Notes under the pieces: generated by a model
Seen by the model: only the letters and a program-made list of their open reading frames with translations
Databases searched by the model: none
Told to the model about the DNA's origin: nothing
Source of the DNA: Bauldia sp965232525
GTDB lineage: Bacteria > Pseudomonadota > Alphaproteobacteria > Rhizobiales > Kaistiaceae
Length of the DNA: 64,000 nucleotides
Direction of reading: 5' to 3'
NCBI RefSeq assembly: GCF_965232525.1
Contig: NZ_OZ246980.1
Span: forward strand, 372,001 to 436,000
Position numbers and translations under genes: made by a program
Part shown: positions 8,633 to 17,442 of the stretch, piece by piece
Position numbering within the stretch: the stretch's first letter is position 1
Layout: the number at the start of each line of letters is the position of its first letter

Positions 8633-9760
8633 TTACGAGGTCGAGCCGACAACCCCTTCGACGAGATAGTCCATGCTCTCCAGTTCGATTGCCGTTTCGG
8701 GGAACGACTGATCCGCCGTTGCGATCACCGCACCGGTGTTGTCGTTGAGCGGACCCTTAATGACGGCGAATCCGCCCTTCATCATTTCGGCCAATGTGGC
8801 GTCGAACTGGTTCCGCGCGGCGTCGCTGACGGCCGGACCGAGCGGGCTCATCTTGATGAAGCCGTCGGCAAGCCCGCCGCGGGTGAAGTTGGGCAGCGGC
8901 TCGCCGGCGAGATGGTTCTCCACGAACATCTTGTAGACGTTGGCCCAGTTCCACTCGGCCCCGGTCAGGTATTTCTCCGGCGCCAGCGGCCCCTGGTTGG
9001 CGTGGTAACCGCAAACGAACGCATCGCGACCCGCTGCAGTCTCGACCACCACTTTCGGTCCGTCCACGTGGCAGGTGATAACGTCGACGCCCTGGTCGAC
9101 GAGCGCGTTCACGGCCTCGGCCTCCTTGACCGCCAGCGACCACTCGCCGGTGAAAATCACCTGGCAGGTGATCTCCGGATCGACGGTGCGGGCGCCGAGG
9201 AGGAAGGAGTTGATGTTGAGCAGGACCTGCGGGATCGGCTTGGCGGCGACGAAGCCGATCTTCTTGGTCTGGGTGGTATGACCGGCGACGATGCCGTTCA
9301 GATACTGACCCATGCCGATGTAGCCGAAATACGAGCCGGTGTTAGCGGGATGGGTGCCATCCGACCACAGCCCGCCGCAGTGGCGGAACTGGATGTCGGG
9401 TGACTTGGCCGCCACCTCCAGCATGTGCGGGTCGAAATAGCCGAACGACGTCGGGAACAGCAGGGTGGCACCGTCGAGATTGATCATCGACTCCATCGAC
9501 TTCTGGACGTCGACGGTCTCCGGCACGTTCTCCTCTTCGATGATGACGAGGCCGTCCATGCCCTTCAGAACGGCGGCGCCCTCGGCATGGGCCTGGTTGT
9601 AGCCGAAGTCATCCTTCGGCCCGACATAGATGAACCCGACGACCGTTTCGGCGGCAAGGGCGCGACCGAGTGGCGCGACCGATGCGGCAAGGCCGAGGGC
9701 AGCACCGGCGGCGCTGGTCCGGAGAAGCTGGCGGCGGGAGAGTGAAAATCTGTCGGTCAT
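8633..9760 (-). CDS. BMP-family ABC substrate-binding protein with Tat signal
   Basis: A 375-residue periplasmic binding protein of the BMP (basic membrane protein, PnrA/Med-like) family. A twin-arginine signal is clear: SLSRRQLLRTSAAG followed by a hydrophobic stretch and AAE cleavage near residue 38. The mature protein starts VVGFIYVGPKDDFGYNQAH, the typical BMP opening. The start at 9760 was preferred over 9832 because it puts the Tat motif at residues 8-13. It is the first gene of the nine-gene operon and sets substrate choice for the importer. Characterised BMP relatives bind purine nucleosides. Here the downstream genes all break small amides, so the ligand may be biuret, triuret or another urea oligomer. 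Confidence 0.92.
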   Translation of the reverse strand: MTDRFSLSRRQLLRTSAAGAALGLAASVAPLGRALAAETVVGFIYVGPKDDFGYNQAHAEGAAVLKGMDGLVIIEEENVPETVDVQKSMESMINLDGATLLFPTSFGYFDPHMLEVAAKSPDIQFRHCGGLWSDGTHPANTGSYFGYIGMGQYLNGIVAGHTTQTKKIGFVAAKPIPQVLLNINSFLLGARTVDPEITCQVIFTGEWSLAVKEAEAVNALVDQGVDVITCHVDGPKVVVETAAGRDAFVCGYHANQGPLAPEKYLTGAEWNWANVYKMFVENHLAGEPLPNFTRGGLADGFIKMSPLGPAVSDAARNQFDATLAEMMKGGFAVIKGPLNDNTGAVIATADQSFPETAIELESMDYLVEGVVGSTS

Positions 9761-9816
9761 GATGCGGTCCTGTCTGGTTGGAATACGCAAGCCGGCTGGC
9801 GACTGAATAAGTGTAT

Positions 9817-9835
9817 GCAATGGGTGTGCCATTGC
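9817..9835. promoter_or_regulatory. Inverted repeat upstream of the BMP operon
   Basis: GCAATGG and CCATTGC form a perfect 7-base inverted repeat separated by 5 bases, 57 bases upstream of the binding-protein start. Its size and position fit an operator or a 5' leader hairpin. It differs in sequence from the TGTCTA repeat at 9944-9960, so if both are used, two different regulators may act here. Confidence 0.4.
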
Positions 9836-9943
9836 GAATTCCTATGCTGATCAAGGGCCTATGCAGATCATCAACGTATGAGGCCTGCCCAGGATTCCCG
9901 CAGATGCGCAGGATAGCGGCTATTTTTTCATCGACTTGACGAC

Positions 9944-9960
9944 TGTCTATTTTTTAGACA
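9944..9960. promoter_or_regulatory. Candidate GntR operator
   Basis: TGTCTA and TAGACA form a perfect inverted repeat with a 5-base T-rich spacer, the spacing usual for dimeric FadR-type GntR repressors. It lies between the divergent BMP operon and the GntR gene starting at 10013, 53 bases before the latter. The probable function is autoregulation and control of the operon. Confidence 0.55.
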
Positions 9961-10012
9961 TTCATGATTCCATAGCGCAGCGGATTGGGCTGCGACCGAA
10001 GGAGAGCGTCGC

Positions 10013-10693
10013 TTGCCGGGGGCACAGATAGGCGAATCAAGGGAACGGGTGCGGAGCGGGACCACCGTCGATCAGATGGTGCGCGCCATCGCCGACCGTA
10101 TCGTCACCGGCGAGCTACGACCGGGCGAACGGCTCGACGAGACATCGCTGGCCGCCGACTTCGCGGTGTCACGGACTCCGGTCCGCGAAGCGCTTGGCCA
10201 GCTCTGCGCGATCGGGCTTGTCGACCGGCGGCCGAACCGCAGCGCGACGGTAGCAGTGGTGACCCAAGCGCACCTCCACTCGATGTTCGAGGCGATGGCC
10301 GAGCTGGAAGCGATCTGCGCCCGCCTGTCGGCCGAACGCATGTCCGCCGAAGAGCGCCGTACCCTCGAACGGGAGCATCAGGCTTCGGCCCGGCTGGTCT
10401 ACAACGGCGACGATGACGCTTACGAGGCCCACAACACCCGGTTCCACTCCCGCCTCTATGAGGGCGCGCACAGCGTACACATCACCGACCTCGCCAATCT
10501 GACCCGCAACCGGCTCGCCCCGTTCCGGCGCGTCCAGTTTCGTCTGCCGGGCCGCCTGGCGAAGTCCTGGGACGAGCACGACGTGATCGTCGCCGCCATC
10601 GCGCGCGGCGACAGCGCGGGCGCCGCATCCGCCGCCCGGGCCCATGTCGCGATTGTTGAGGAAGCGAGCGCCGCGGTCTCAGCGACCGGCTGA
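10013..10693 (+). CDS. GntR-family regulator (FadR subfamily, FCD domain)
   Basis: A 226-residue regulator. The winged helix lies at residues about 15-85 (AIADRIVTGELRPGERL, then FAVSRTPVREAL as the recognition region). The all-helical FCD ligand domain follows, with the usual metal-site residues in FHSRLYEGAH and the late HVAIV helix. TTG at 10013 is taken as the start because a strong AAGGAG site (9999-10004) lies 8 bases upstream; the next in-frame ATG would cut into the DNA-binding domain. It is divergent from the BMP/biuret operon and most likely senses a substrate or intermediate of that pathway. An inverted repeat at 9944-9960 is the candidate operator. Confidence 0.92.
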   Translation: MPGAQIGESRERVRSGTTVDQMVRAIADRIVTGELRPGERLDETSLAADFAVSRTPVREALGQLCAIGLVDRRPNRSATVAVVTQAHLHSMFEAMAELEAICARLSAERMSAEERRTLEREHQASARLVYNGDDDAYEAHNTRFHSRLYEGAHSVHITDLANLTRNRLAPFRRVQFRLPGRLAKSWDEHDVIVAAIARGDSAGAASAARAHVAIVEEASAAVSATG

Positions 10694-10778
10694 ACCGGAT
10701 CAACAGCCACCTCTCATCGGCGCCGAGACCTCGGCCCTACCCGGCGCAGAGCCGCCCAAAAGGCAACGCCGCCCGACG

Positions 10779-11684
10779 CTAACCCTTCTCGCTGCCGGCG
10801 AGTTGGCCGGAGCGGATGAAGCGCTGCGAAAACAGGAAGATCACCAGAACAGGCAGCACCACGAGAATCGCCGCCTGGATCGCCTCCGGCCGCCGGATCG
10901 GGATGCCGGTCGCGGCCGAAAAGCTGAGGGCCCGCGAGCCACTGATCAGCGCCGTCAGTCCGACCGGCAGATTGTAGAGGTCGTCGTCCGATAGAAGAAC
11001 GAATGCCAGGAAATAGTTGGCCCAATTTGCGATGAACGAAAAGAAGGCAATCAACGAAATCACCGGTTTGGCCAGCGGCAACGCGATCCGGCGGAAGACC
11101 TGCCAGGGCGTCGCCCCGTCGACGCGCGCCGAGTTGAGCACGTCGCGCGGCAGCGCCGTCGCGAAGTAGATGAAGGCGAGATAGACGCCGAAGGGGAAGA
11201 ACGCGGTAGCGAGAACCAGCGAAATCCGCGTGTTGTTCAGTCCGATCAGATTCATCTCCAGAAAGATCGGCAGGACCACCGCCGCGTTTGGCGTGATCAT
11301 CGCAACCAGCGTGACGATGAGGATCGCCCGACGGCCGGGAAAATCGTAAGTCGCCAAGGCGTAGCCCGCCGGTAGCGCAGCGACCAGCGACAGCCCGACG
11401 CCGCCGACCGAATAGATGATCGAATTGACGATCCAGACGCGGAGGTGCGCCCCCTCATAAGTGACGAGGTTGGTCCAGGTGGCAACGACATTGTCCCATC
11501 CTCCCCACGAGAAGGGCGGGGCGCTGAAGAGCGACGCGTCAGTCTGGCTGGCGGCCAGAAACAGCCAGATCAGCGGCAGACCAAAGAAACACATGGCGAA
11601 GAGAACGATCGCGCCGGCGACGAACTGCCAGGGTGCGATGCGACGCGGCCGCAGTCGGCGGATCGGATATGCGTCGGCGTTCAT
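10779..11684 (-). CDS. Carbohydrate ABC permease, MalG/UgpE type
   Basis: A 301-residue inner-membrane permease with six predicted membrane segments. The EAA loop is visible as LNSARVDGATPWQVFRRIAL around residue 190, followed by PLAKPVISLIAFF. It is the second permease of the importer encoded at 10779-15025 and starts 1 base after the stop of the first permease, so the two are translationally linked. The importer belongs to the CUT1 class, which takes up sugars, polyols or glycerophosphodiesters. Together with the enolase-family enzyme at 15022, a sugar-acid or sugar-acid derivative is a reasonable substrate guess. Confidence 0.92.
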   Translation of the reverse strand: MNADAYPIRRLRPRRIAPWQFVAGAIVLFAMCFFGLPLIWLFLAASQTDASLFSAPPFSWGGWDNVVATWTNLVTYEGAHLRVWIVNSIIYSVGGVGLSLVAALPAGYALATYDFPGRRAILIVTLVAMITPNAAVVLPIFLEMNLIGLNNTRISLVLATAFFPFGVYLAFIYFATALPRDVLNSARVDGATPWQVFRRIALPLAKPVISLIAFFSFIANWANYFLAFVLLSDDDLYNLPVGLTALISGSRALSFSAATGIPIRRPEAIQAAILVVLPVLVIFLFSQRFIRSGQLAGSEKG

Positions 11685-11685
11685 A

Positions 11686-12624
11686 TCAATCGATCCTGTA
11701 GAAGCGGGTCGCGAACACGATCCACAGGGCGATCGATACAGACAGAGCTAGGATCATGGTCGACAGCGCCGCCGACACGCCGAAATCCCCTAGTGCGAAT
11801 GCGTACTGGTAGGCGAGCTGATTGAGCGACCAGTCATTGCGGGCGAGCTGCGGCCCGGCGAGCCCAAGCAACTGTGGTTCGACAAAGAGCTGCAGGCCGT
11901 TGGCGATCGACAAGACCGCCATCAGGGCGACGGTTCGCCAGATCATCGGTATCTTGACCCGCAGCGCCAAGGTGACCGGGCGGCATCCGTCGACCCGGCC
12001 CGCTTCCATCACCTCGCCGGGCAGAGCGGTCAGCGCACCGTGGAGAACGACGATCCACCCGCCGGCATAGGCGAAGAAGGCCATCAGGGTGAAGACACCG
12101 GCGAAGCCGATCGAGTCGAACACCTGGAAACGGTTTTCCCAGCCGAGAAGCCCGTACACCGCCTTGAACGGGCTGACTTGCGGGTCCAGCAGGAAGAGCC
12201 AGAGCACGACGACAGCCGCCGAGGTCACGGCGCTGGGAAGAAACGTCACGGTCCGCACCGTGGTGCCTAGGCGCCGCGGCATAAGGTCGATGATCGTCGC
12301 CAATGCCACGACCCCGACAATCATCAGGCTGACCCACATGGCGACGTAGGTGATGACGTTGACGAAGCTTTGGCCGAGCCGAAAATCGTCCAGCGCCAGT
12401 TCATAGTTCATTAGCCCGGCGAAGGAACCCGAGATCGTATCGAAGAAGCTGAGGCCGATCGCGTAGCCGACCGGGAAAACACCGAAGGCAAGAAGGAGCA
12501 AGAGATAGGGCGTCAGAAAAAGGTAGGCGGTGATCGAACGCCGTCGCGACTTGGTCCGGGCGGCACGCGCCCGAGCTGCCGGGACCGCCGCCGCACCGGC
12601 GGACAAAGCGCTGGTCTCGGTCAT
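11686..12624 (-). CDS. Carbohydrate ABC permease, MalF/UgpA type
   Basis: A 312-residue permease with a basic N-terminal tail (RARAARTKSRRRS) and six membrane segments starting at YLFLTPYLLLLLAFG. The EAA loop is EVMEAGRVDGCRPVTLALRV near residue 205. The start at 12624 has a ribosome site (ACGGAGACC) at a normal distance. It pairs with the MalG-type permease downstream and with the binding protein 35 bases upstream. It belongs to the CUT1 importer linked to the acid-sugar dehydratase. Confidence 0.92.
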   Translation of the reverse strand: MTETSALSAGAAAVPAARARAARTKSRRRSITAYLFLTPYLLLLLAFGVFPVGYAIGLSFFDTISGSFAGLMNYELALDDFRLGQSFVNVITYVAMWVSLMIVGVVALATIIDLMPRRLGTTVRTVTFLPSAVTSAAVVVLWLFLLDPQVSPFKAVYGLLGWENRFQVFDSIGFAGVFTLMAFFAYAGGWIVVLHGALTALPGEVMEAGRVDGCRPVTLALRVKIPMIWRTVALMAVLSIANGLQLFVEPQLLGLAGPQLARNDWSLNQLAYQYAFALGDFGVSAALSTMILALSVSIALWIVFATRFYRID

Positions 12625-12659
12625 CGGCGGTCTCCGTCAGAGTTCCGATGCGTCGTCGG

Positions 12660-13939
12660 CTACTCGTTGACGACCTCGTATCCCGCCACGCGAGCGGTGT
12701 TGACGATCTCCTGCTCCAAAGCCGGCAGCGTTTCGCGGAGCGTGCGGCCGGAGGCAACCGCGGGCGAGACGATCTTGCCGATCACCGACGGCATGTCGAA
12801 GCGACGCGCGTTGTTTCGCGGATCGGCGTAGGTGGCCGCCTCCTCCATCGCGGCGAAAACCTGATCGTCGGCATAATAGGCGTCATCGATCAGCTTCTCG
12901 CCCCAGAGTACGGTTACCGGCGCGTAGGGCGGGAAGGTCACCGCATCCTTCTGGTTGGCTTCGCTCGTCGTCAGCCACACCAGCATGTCGAGGGCGGCGT
13001 CCAGATTGTCGGTGTCCTTCCAGATGCCGAAGGCGCCGCCTCCGAAACTCCAGGTGAGTGGCTTGTCGTCCTCCGACCAGCGTGGCGGTATCGCCGCGGC
13101 GATTTCTCCGGCGGGGATCTGATAGCTCGGCTTGAGGATGAACTCGCCGAACCAAGTCGGGCCCACATAGAGCAGGAGCTTGCCGTCCTGAGCGGTCTGG
13201 ACGAATTCCGGATCGAAGGGACCGGATTTGATGAGAGTCCCATTGGCGTTCATCGTGTCGATCATGTCCGCCGCGCGCAGGCAGGCGTCGTTGCTCAAGT
13301 CGACGAGCAACGTGTTGTCCCGACCGGCCACCGGCGTCGCCATATCGCAACCGGACGACATGATCATCGCGTAGACGCCATACGGATCGGTAGAGGAGCC
13401 GAGAAAATAGCCTGGATGATTCTCGGCAAGGTCGGCGCTCAGGACGATGAATTCCTCCCAGGTAGTCGGCACCGCGTATCCGAACGCCTCCATCTGGGGC
13501 TTGTCGTACCAGATGAGATTGTGGGCGAGATCGTTGCGCAAGCACACAAGGTCTTCATTGACGATGCACGGCGCGTTGGCGTTTGGATAGAAGTCGCCAA
13601 GCAGCGCCTCATCGACGAGCCCGTCGAGGTTCATCAGATAGTCGGCGCGCCGGGTGGCGAGCATCGCCGAATTGGGTGCGTCCGAGATGAACACCAGATC
13701 GGGCACGCCGCTTCCCGCCCGCAGCGCCAACTGCAGCTTGGTGACCATCTCCTCCGGCGCGACGGTGACGATGTCGAGCTCGACGCCATCGTTCTGCTCG
13801 GCATAAACCTTGTAGGACTGGACCCGCAGCGTATCGCCCCAAACGGTCAGCTTGCCCTCGGCCGCCAGAGCAGCCGGTGCGGCGAGCGCGGTTGCAAGCA
13901 GCACCACGCCAGTCACAGCGTAAGTCCAACGAAGATCAG

Positions 13940-13943
<4 letters not shown>
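12660..13943 (-). CDS. Extracellular solute-binding protein, family 1 (UgpB/MalE type)
   Basis: A 427-residue periplasmic protein with a Sec signal (VVLLATALAAPAALAAEGKL, cleavage about residue 28) and the two-lobe SBP_bac_1 fold: KLTVWGDTLRVQ at the start, VPDLVFISDAPN near residue 85, and VPTTWEEFIVLSADLAE as the characteristic domain-linking region. The start codon is GTG at 13943 with an AGGGAGGGA ribosome site, overlapping the stop of the ATPase gene by 3 bases. It gives the importer its substrate specificity. No ligand could be deduced. Confidence 0.9.
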
Positions 13944-15021
<1,078 letters not shown>

Positions 15022-15025
<4 letters not shown>

Positions 15026-16164
15026 CGGCGGCGCTCCTCGCGAATCCCGTCCGCGGTTACGTCAATGCGGGCAAGCGCGGCCCGGTCGATCTCGTCCCAG
15101 TCGTAGTCGGGGCTGAGGCCCGGCTTGGTTCGAACCGTGAGCTGGCCGTCGACGACCGAAAGGTCGCCGAGGGAGCCGAGACCCCTGATCTGGTCCTCGT
15201 TGATGACGAGTTGTTCGTAGTAGTCGTTGTTGGGAATCGCGGCGCAGAGCTGTGCGTTCGCTTCGCCCATACCGTGAACCTGAGCGCGCATCCCGAAAGA
15301 CTCGCCGAGATGGGCGATCTTCAGGGCTCCGGTGATGCCGCCCTTAAACGCCGCCGACACCCTGACCATGTCGAGGGCGGCGGCCTCCACCCACGATGCC
15401 ATGTTCCAGTGGGCACCATCGGTGGTCTCGGCGGCGAGGATCGGGATGTCGAGCTTTTCGCGGAGCCGGGCATAGTGCCCAATGTGATGCTCGCGCATCG
15501 GCTCCTCGTACCAAAGGAAGCCTTCCGCCTCGAGGGCCCGCCCGATCTTCAGAGCATCGACATAGTCGAAGCCGGCGGAGCCGTCATACATCAAGTCGGC
15601 GTCCGGCCCGACCCAGCGCCTGAGACTCCTGCAGAGCACGATGTCGGCATCGACGTCGCCCCAGGCGTGGAGCTTGAACGCCGTGAAGCCCATGTCCAGA
15701 CAGAGCCGAATGTGCCGCTCGTAGGCGGCGAGATCTGGCCACGTCACTGTCGACGCGTAGGCCGGAACCACCGTGTCGTTGCCGCCGACCATCTGGTGAA
15801 CCGGCATCCCGGCCACCTTCGATTTGACGTCCCAACAGAGAAGGTCGATCGCCGCGGTCGTGTGGACCGGGAACTCCTCGATCCGGTCCGTTTCCCACAT
15901 GAGATGCCACACCCGTTCGGTCATCAGCGGGTCGGCGCCGAGAAAGCGGTCGAAGCGACGCCGGACCGCATCCGCGACACCGTCACCCTTACCGAGTTCA
16001 GTTGCGCCGAACGTCCCCGTGTCGGTCTCCATCCGCAGCACTGCCTTGCGCGGTCGCAACGGGTCGGGGGAATCACTCGCGGTGCTCGGCAACCCCTGGC
16101 GCCAGGCGAAAGCCGGCATCGGGTCGTGCTCCACCACCCAGCAGGAGAAACCCGTGATCTCCAT
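15022..16164 (-). CDS. Enolase-superfamily (mandelate racemase-like) acid-sugar dehydratase or racemase
   Basis: A 380-residue enzyme with the N-terminal capping domain and the modified TIM barrel of the mandelate racemase subgroup. Residues visible at family positions: Lys164-x-His166 (FKLHAWGD) as one acid/base arm, metal ligands Asp194 (YDGSAG), Glu220 (YEEP) and Glu246 (AAETTDG), and His297 (QVHGMGE) as the other. KxH in place of the common KxK suggests a dehydratase of a particular acid sugar rather than a racemase. It is the first gene of the importer operon, with an AGGGAG site before the ATG at 16164. The substrate is probably an aldonate or similar acid taken up by the linked CUT1 importer. 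Confidence 0.88.
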
Positions 16165-16201
16165 AAATCTCCCTCACATCACTATAAAGCTACGCAAAAT
16201 C

Positions 16202-16220
16202 TAATTGCACATGTCAATTA
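16202..16220. promoter_or_regulatory. Inverted repeat between enolase-family gene and GntR
   Basis: TAATTG and CAATTA are separated by 7 bases in the 75-base gap between the divergent genes. The arm length and total span fit a FadR-type GntR operator controlling both directions. A second palindrome follows at 16225-16240. Confidence 0.5.
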
Positions 16221-16224
16221 CTTG

Positions 16225-16240
16225 TTTAAATATATTTAAA
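16225..16240. promoter_or_regulatory. Perfect 16-base AT palindrome overlapping the GntR start
   Basis: TTTAAATATATTTAAA reads the same on both strands and ends on the A of the ATG of the GntR gene. It replaces any ribosome binding site. It may be a second operator, a promoter core, or both. Confidence 0.45.
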
Positions 16241-16911
16241 TGACCGATTCGATGAACGAAGCATCCGGAAATCGCGGCAACGCTGGCTATGCGTCGTTTC
16301 GCGGCGCGCTGCTGAGCGGTCAGCTCCAGCCCGGGGTGACGCTGACCCAGGCGGAGCTTTGCGAAACCCTGGGCATGTCGCTGTCGCCTCTGCGCGATAC
16401 CCTGACGCTGCTGGAAGCGGACGGCCTTGTCTCCATTCGGCGCCGGGCCGGGGTGACCGTGGTCGAACCGGACGTGGCCTTCATCCGGCGAAACTTTCAG
16501 TTCCGCACACTGATCGAGGGCGAAGCGATCGTGCGTTTCGCCGAGGCCGTACCGGCGGACTGGCTGGCAGACATGCGGACGCGCCATCAGGCGGCGCTTG
16601 ACCGCGTGTCGCCGCGCAGTGACATGATCGCGCTCGGGCACCTACTCGGAGAAGTCGATCAGGACCTTCACCGGTCGATCGTGGCGGCGTTGCGCAATCC
16701 GATGATCGACGACACCCATGCGCAGCTTCAGGAGAACCTCAAGCTCGCCCGGGTCCTCAGCCACGACCTGATGTCGCCGTCGAAGGTGGCGGAGACGCTC
16801 AAGGAGCATCTGGTTGTCATCGAGAAGCTGGCCGAAGGCGATACCCACGGGTCGGCCGAAGCCCTCGACGCCCACTTCCGCGCCGCGATCCACCGGGTGT
16901 TCGCCGGCTAG
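16240..16911 (+). CDS. GntR-family regulator (FadR subfamily)
   Basis: A 223-residue regulator with an N-terminal winged helix (residues about 15-75; FRGALLSGQLQPGVTL and ETLGMSLSPLRDTL) and a helical FCD ligand domain (HLLGEVDQDLHRSI, then LKEHLVVIEKLAEGD). It is divergent from the enolase-family/CUT1 importer operon and most likely represses it until the imported acid sugar or its product binds. No Shine-Dalgarno sequence precedes ATG 16240 or the in-frame ATG 12 bases later; the region is a palindromic AT stretch. The mRNA may be leaderless. Confidence 0.9.
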   Translation: MTDSMNEASGNRGNAGYASFRGALLSGQLQPGVTLTQAELCETLGMSLSPLRDTLTLLEADGLVSIRRRAGVTVVEPDVAFIRRNFQFRTLIEGEAIVRFAEAVPADWLADMRTRHQAALDRVSPRSDMIALGHLLGEVDQDLHRSIVAALRNPMIDDTHAQLQENLKLARVLSHDLMSPSKVAETLKEHLVVIEKLAEGDTHGSAEALDAHFRAAIHRVFAG

Positions 16912-16941
16912 GATCGAGCGAGACCAGCCCCCGCGAAAAGG

Positions 16942-17065
16942 TCAGCCGCCAGCGGAGGCCGGCAGGCAGCCCGGTCCCAGCGCCTCGAAGGTCTTGTAGG
17001 TGAGAATGAACTCCCGATGGCCGAGGGTCTCCGAAACCGTCCGCTCACCCCGACCGAGGTCGATC
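16942..17065 (-). pseudogene. C-terminal remnant of an unrecognised gene
   Basis: On the minus strand an open stretch of about 40 codons (GAIDLGRGERTVSETL..., ending ...PASAGG) runs from 17065 to a stop at 16942. Third positions are almost all G or C, as in real genes here, and the peptide is not repetitive. No start or ribosome site precedes it, and the sequence to its right is an SDR fragment on the opposite strand. I read it as the 3' end of a lost gene. I do not recognise the family. Confidence 0.4.
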
Positions 17066-17275
17066 GCACCGGGGTGGATCGACACCGACCTGTTTCGCAA
17101 GGCAACGCGCGGCGACCCTGAACGGCGGGCCAAGATCCTGTCGCGGATTCAGACCGGCACGCTCGGCAGGCCCGAGGACATCGGCTGGACGTGCGCTTTC
17201 TTATGCTCACCGGCGGCGCATTACATCACCGGTCAGACCATCCTCGTCGACGGCGGCGGCGCTATCGGCTTCTGA
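17066..17275 (+). pseudogene. C-terminal remnant of a short-chain dehydrogenase/reductase
   Basis: About 69 codons encode the typical last quarter of a classical SDR: IAPGWIDTDLFR (the segment after the catalytic YxxxK), GTLGRPEDIGWTCAFLCSP and HYITGQTILVDGGGAIGF. The cofactor-binding and catalytic parts are missing, and the upstream codons in the same frame are not SDR-like. The fragment starts exactly where the minus-strand remnant at 16942-17065 begins. This is a broken gene, probably one of two divergent genes that lost their 5' ends in a single deletion. The rest of the interval up to 17430 holds only the RpiR promoter region. Confidence 0.8.
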
Positions 17276-17426
17276 GCCTCCCGAAATCGTCGCAAGTCCG
17301 CATCGCCCGCCCTAACGGTTCGCGTGACCGGGATCGACGAGCGCTGGCCGTCATTGAAACTTCATTTGAAGCGCTTCGATGAAGCTGCTAGCGATGCGCA
17401 TAGATCAATGCACAATCCTGGTGACT

Positions 17427-17442
17427 TGCAATGCGCATTGCA
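17427..17442. promoter_or_regulatory. Perfect 16-base palindrome over the RpiR start codon
   Basis: TGCAATGCGCATTGCA is self-complementary and includes the ATG at 17431. Its core ATGCGCAT occurs again at 17394-17401, 37 bases upstream. A further palindrome GAAGCGCTTC lies at 17368-17377. The paired core suggests an autoregulatory operator of the RpiR protein. Confidence 0.5.

Noticed and set aside
7411..8748. 445-residue plus-strand frame opposite the BMP permease gene
   Set aside because: Its composition (very rich in Arg, Asp, Gly, His) mirrors the membrane-protein gene on the other strand; no ribosome site or family motif.
17000..17065. N-terminal 22 codons of a possible complete small SDR gene
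   Set aside because: They do not resemble any SDR segment and lack a ribosome site; the SDR homology begins abruptly at 17066, so a remnant is the better reading.
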